NCBI RefSeq assembly: GCF_023074185.1
Contig: NZ_JADPKY010000027.1
Coordinates: 1-64,000, forward strand
Origin: Bradyrhizobium sp. 132
GTDB lineage: Bacteria > Pseudomonadota > Alphaproteobacteria > Rhizobiales > Xanthobacteraceae
Reading direction: 5' to 3'
DNA: 64,000 nt
A program made the translations under genes and the position numbers. Under the pieces are notes generated by a model. The model searched no databases. It worked only from the letters and a program-made list of their open reading frames with translations, and had not been told where the DNA came from. Shown here one piece after another: positions 63,980-64,000 of the stretch (its first letter is position 1; the number at the start of each line of letters is the position of its first letter).

Positions 63980-64000
63980 ATGTTCTTGATTTTCCTGCGA
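63980..64000 (+). CDS. plsC: Start of a probable 1-acyl-glycerol-3-phosphate acyltransferase (truncated by the window)
   Basis: Seven codons, MFLIFLR, open at ATG 63980, 22 bases after the YdcF-type gene. The hydrophobic N-terminus and the position after ftsEX-ydcF match plsC in related genomes as I recall. Too short to confirm. Confidence 0.45.

Overview
The window reads as chromosomal DNA of a GC-rich alphaproteobacterium, most likely Bradyrhizobium or a close relative in the Nitrobacteraceae. This rests on protein families and gene order I recognise, not on a search: tlpA next to argH-lptM-lysA; HIG1-cobalamin adenosyltransferase-etfBA-hydroxyacyl-CoA dehydrogenase; ftsEX followed by a ydcF-type gene and an acyltransferase; a TIGR02302-type gene split into two tandem frames, a split I recall being noted for B. 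japonicum; and palindromic intergenic repeats of the Bradyrhizobium type. GTG and TTG starts are common, and long antisense ORFs are GC artefacts.

Layout. 0-4.6 kb: the N-terminal end of an IS5-type transposase at the left edge, a secreted protein, aspA, a nitronate monooxygenase, a thioesterase-like gene and a 32-residue membrane microprotein. 4.6-7.2 kb: an acyl-CoA synthetase divergent from a second nitronate monooxygenase. 7.3-12.5 kb: small, secreted or membrane proteins of unknown role, and a PQQ-type beta-propeller gene broken by a one-base frameshift. 12.6-18.5 kb: a two-component remnant, a large DUF2235 membrane hydrolase with two small exported proteins upstream, and an AraC regulator. 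18.6-24.2 kb: tRNA-Leu(CAA), dsbB, an AbrB-type membrane protein, PsiF-like and other exported proteins, a TetR regulator with two matching operators facing two hotdog thioesterases, and a DsbA-like protein.

24.3-37 kb: an AbiEii-like nucleotidyltransferase with a small partner, an esterase plus an HtrA-like protein lacking all three catalytic residues, an M20 amidohydrolase followed by a complete five-gene peptide-type ABC transporter, a HAD hydrolase, dodecin and an HNH endonuclease. 37-45 kb: NHL propeller, FAD monooxygenase, DUF2855 protein, AlkA-type glycosylase, gluQ, a soluble hybrid kinase with a histone-like basic tail, and a YihY protein. 45-53.3 kb: HIG1 protein, adenosyltransferase, etfBA, 3-hydroxyacyl-CoA dehydrogenase, a YjfB-like motility protein, tlpA, argH, lptM and lysA. 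53.3-64 kb: SRPBCC/HxlR pair, DUF1330 protein, beta-hydroxyacid dehydrogenase, carboxymuconolactone decarboxylase-type protein, the split TIGR02302 pair, a CheY-like regulator, a zinc-ribbon membrane protein, ftsE, ftsX, ydcF-type gene and the first codons of a probable plsC.

Themes: acyl-CoA and electron-transfer metabolism (synthetase, thioesterases, ETF, dehydrogenase), peptide uptake coupled to hydrolysis, periplasmic thiol chemistry (DsbB, DsbA-like, TlpA) and envelope or division functions (ftsEX, TIGR02302, LptM). I see no CRISPR array, prophage, complete IS, or rRNA. The most unusual items are the triad-less HtrA-like protein, the basic-tailed soluble hybrid kinase, the start codon of the HNH gene in a hairpin loop, the twin TetR operators, and a perfect palindrome inside the likely etf promoter.
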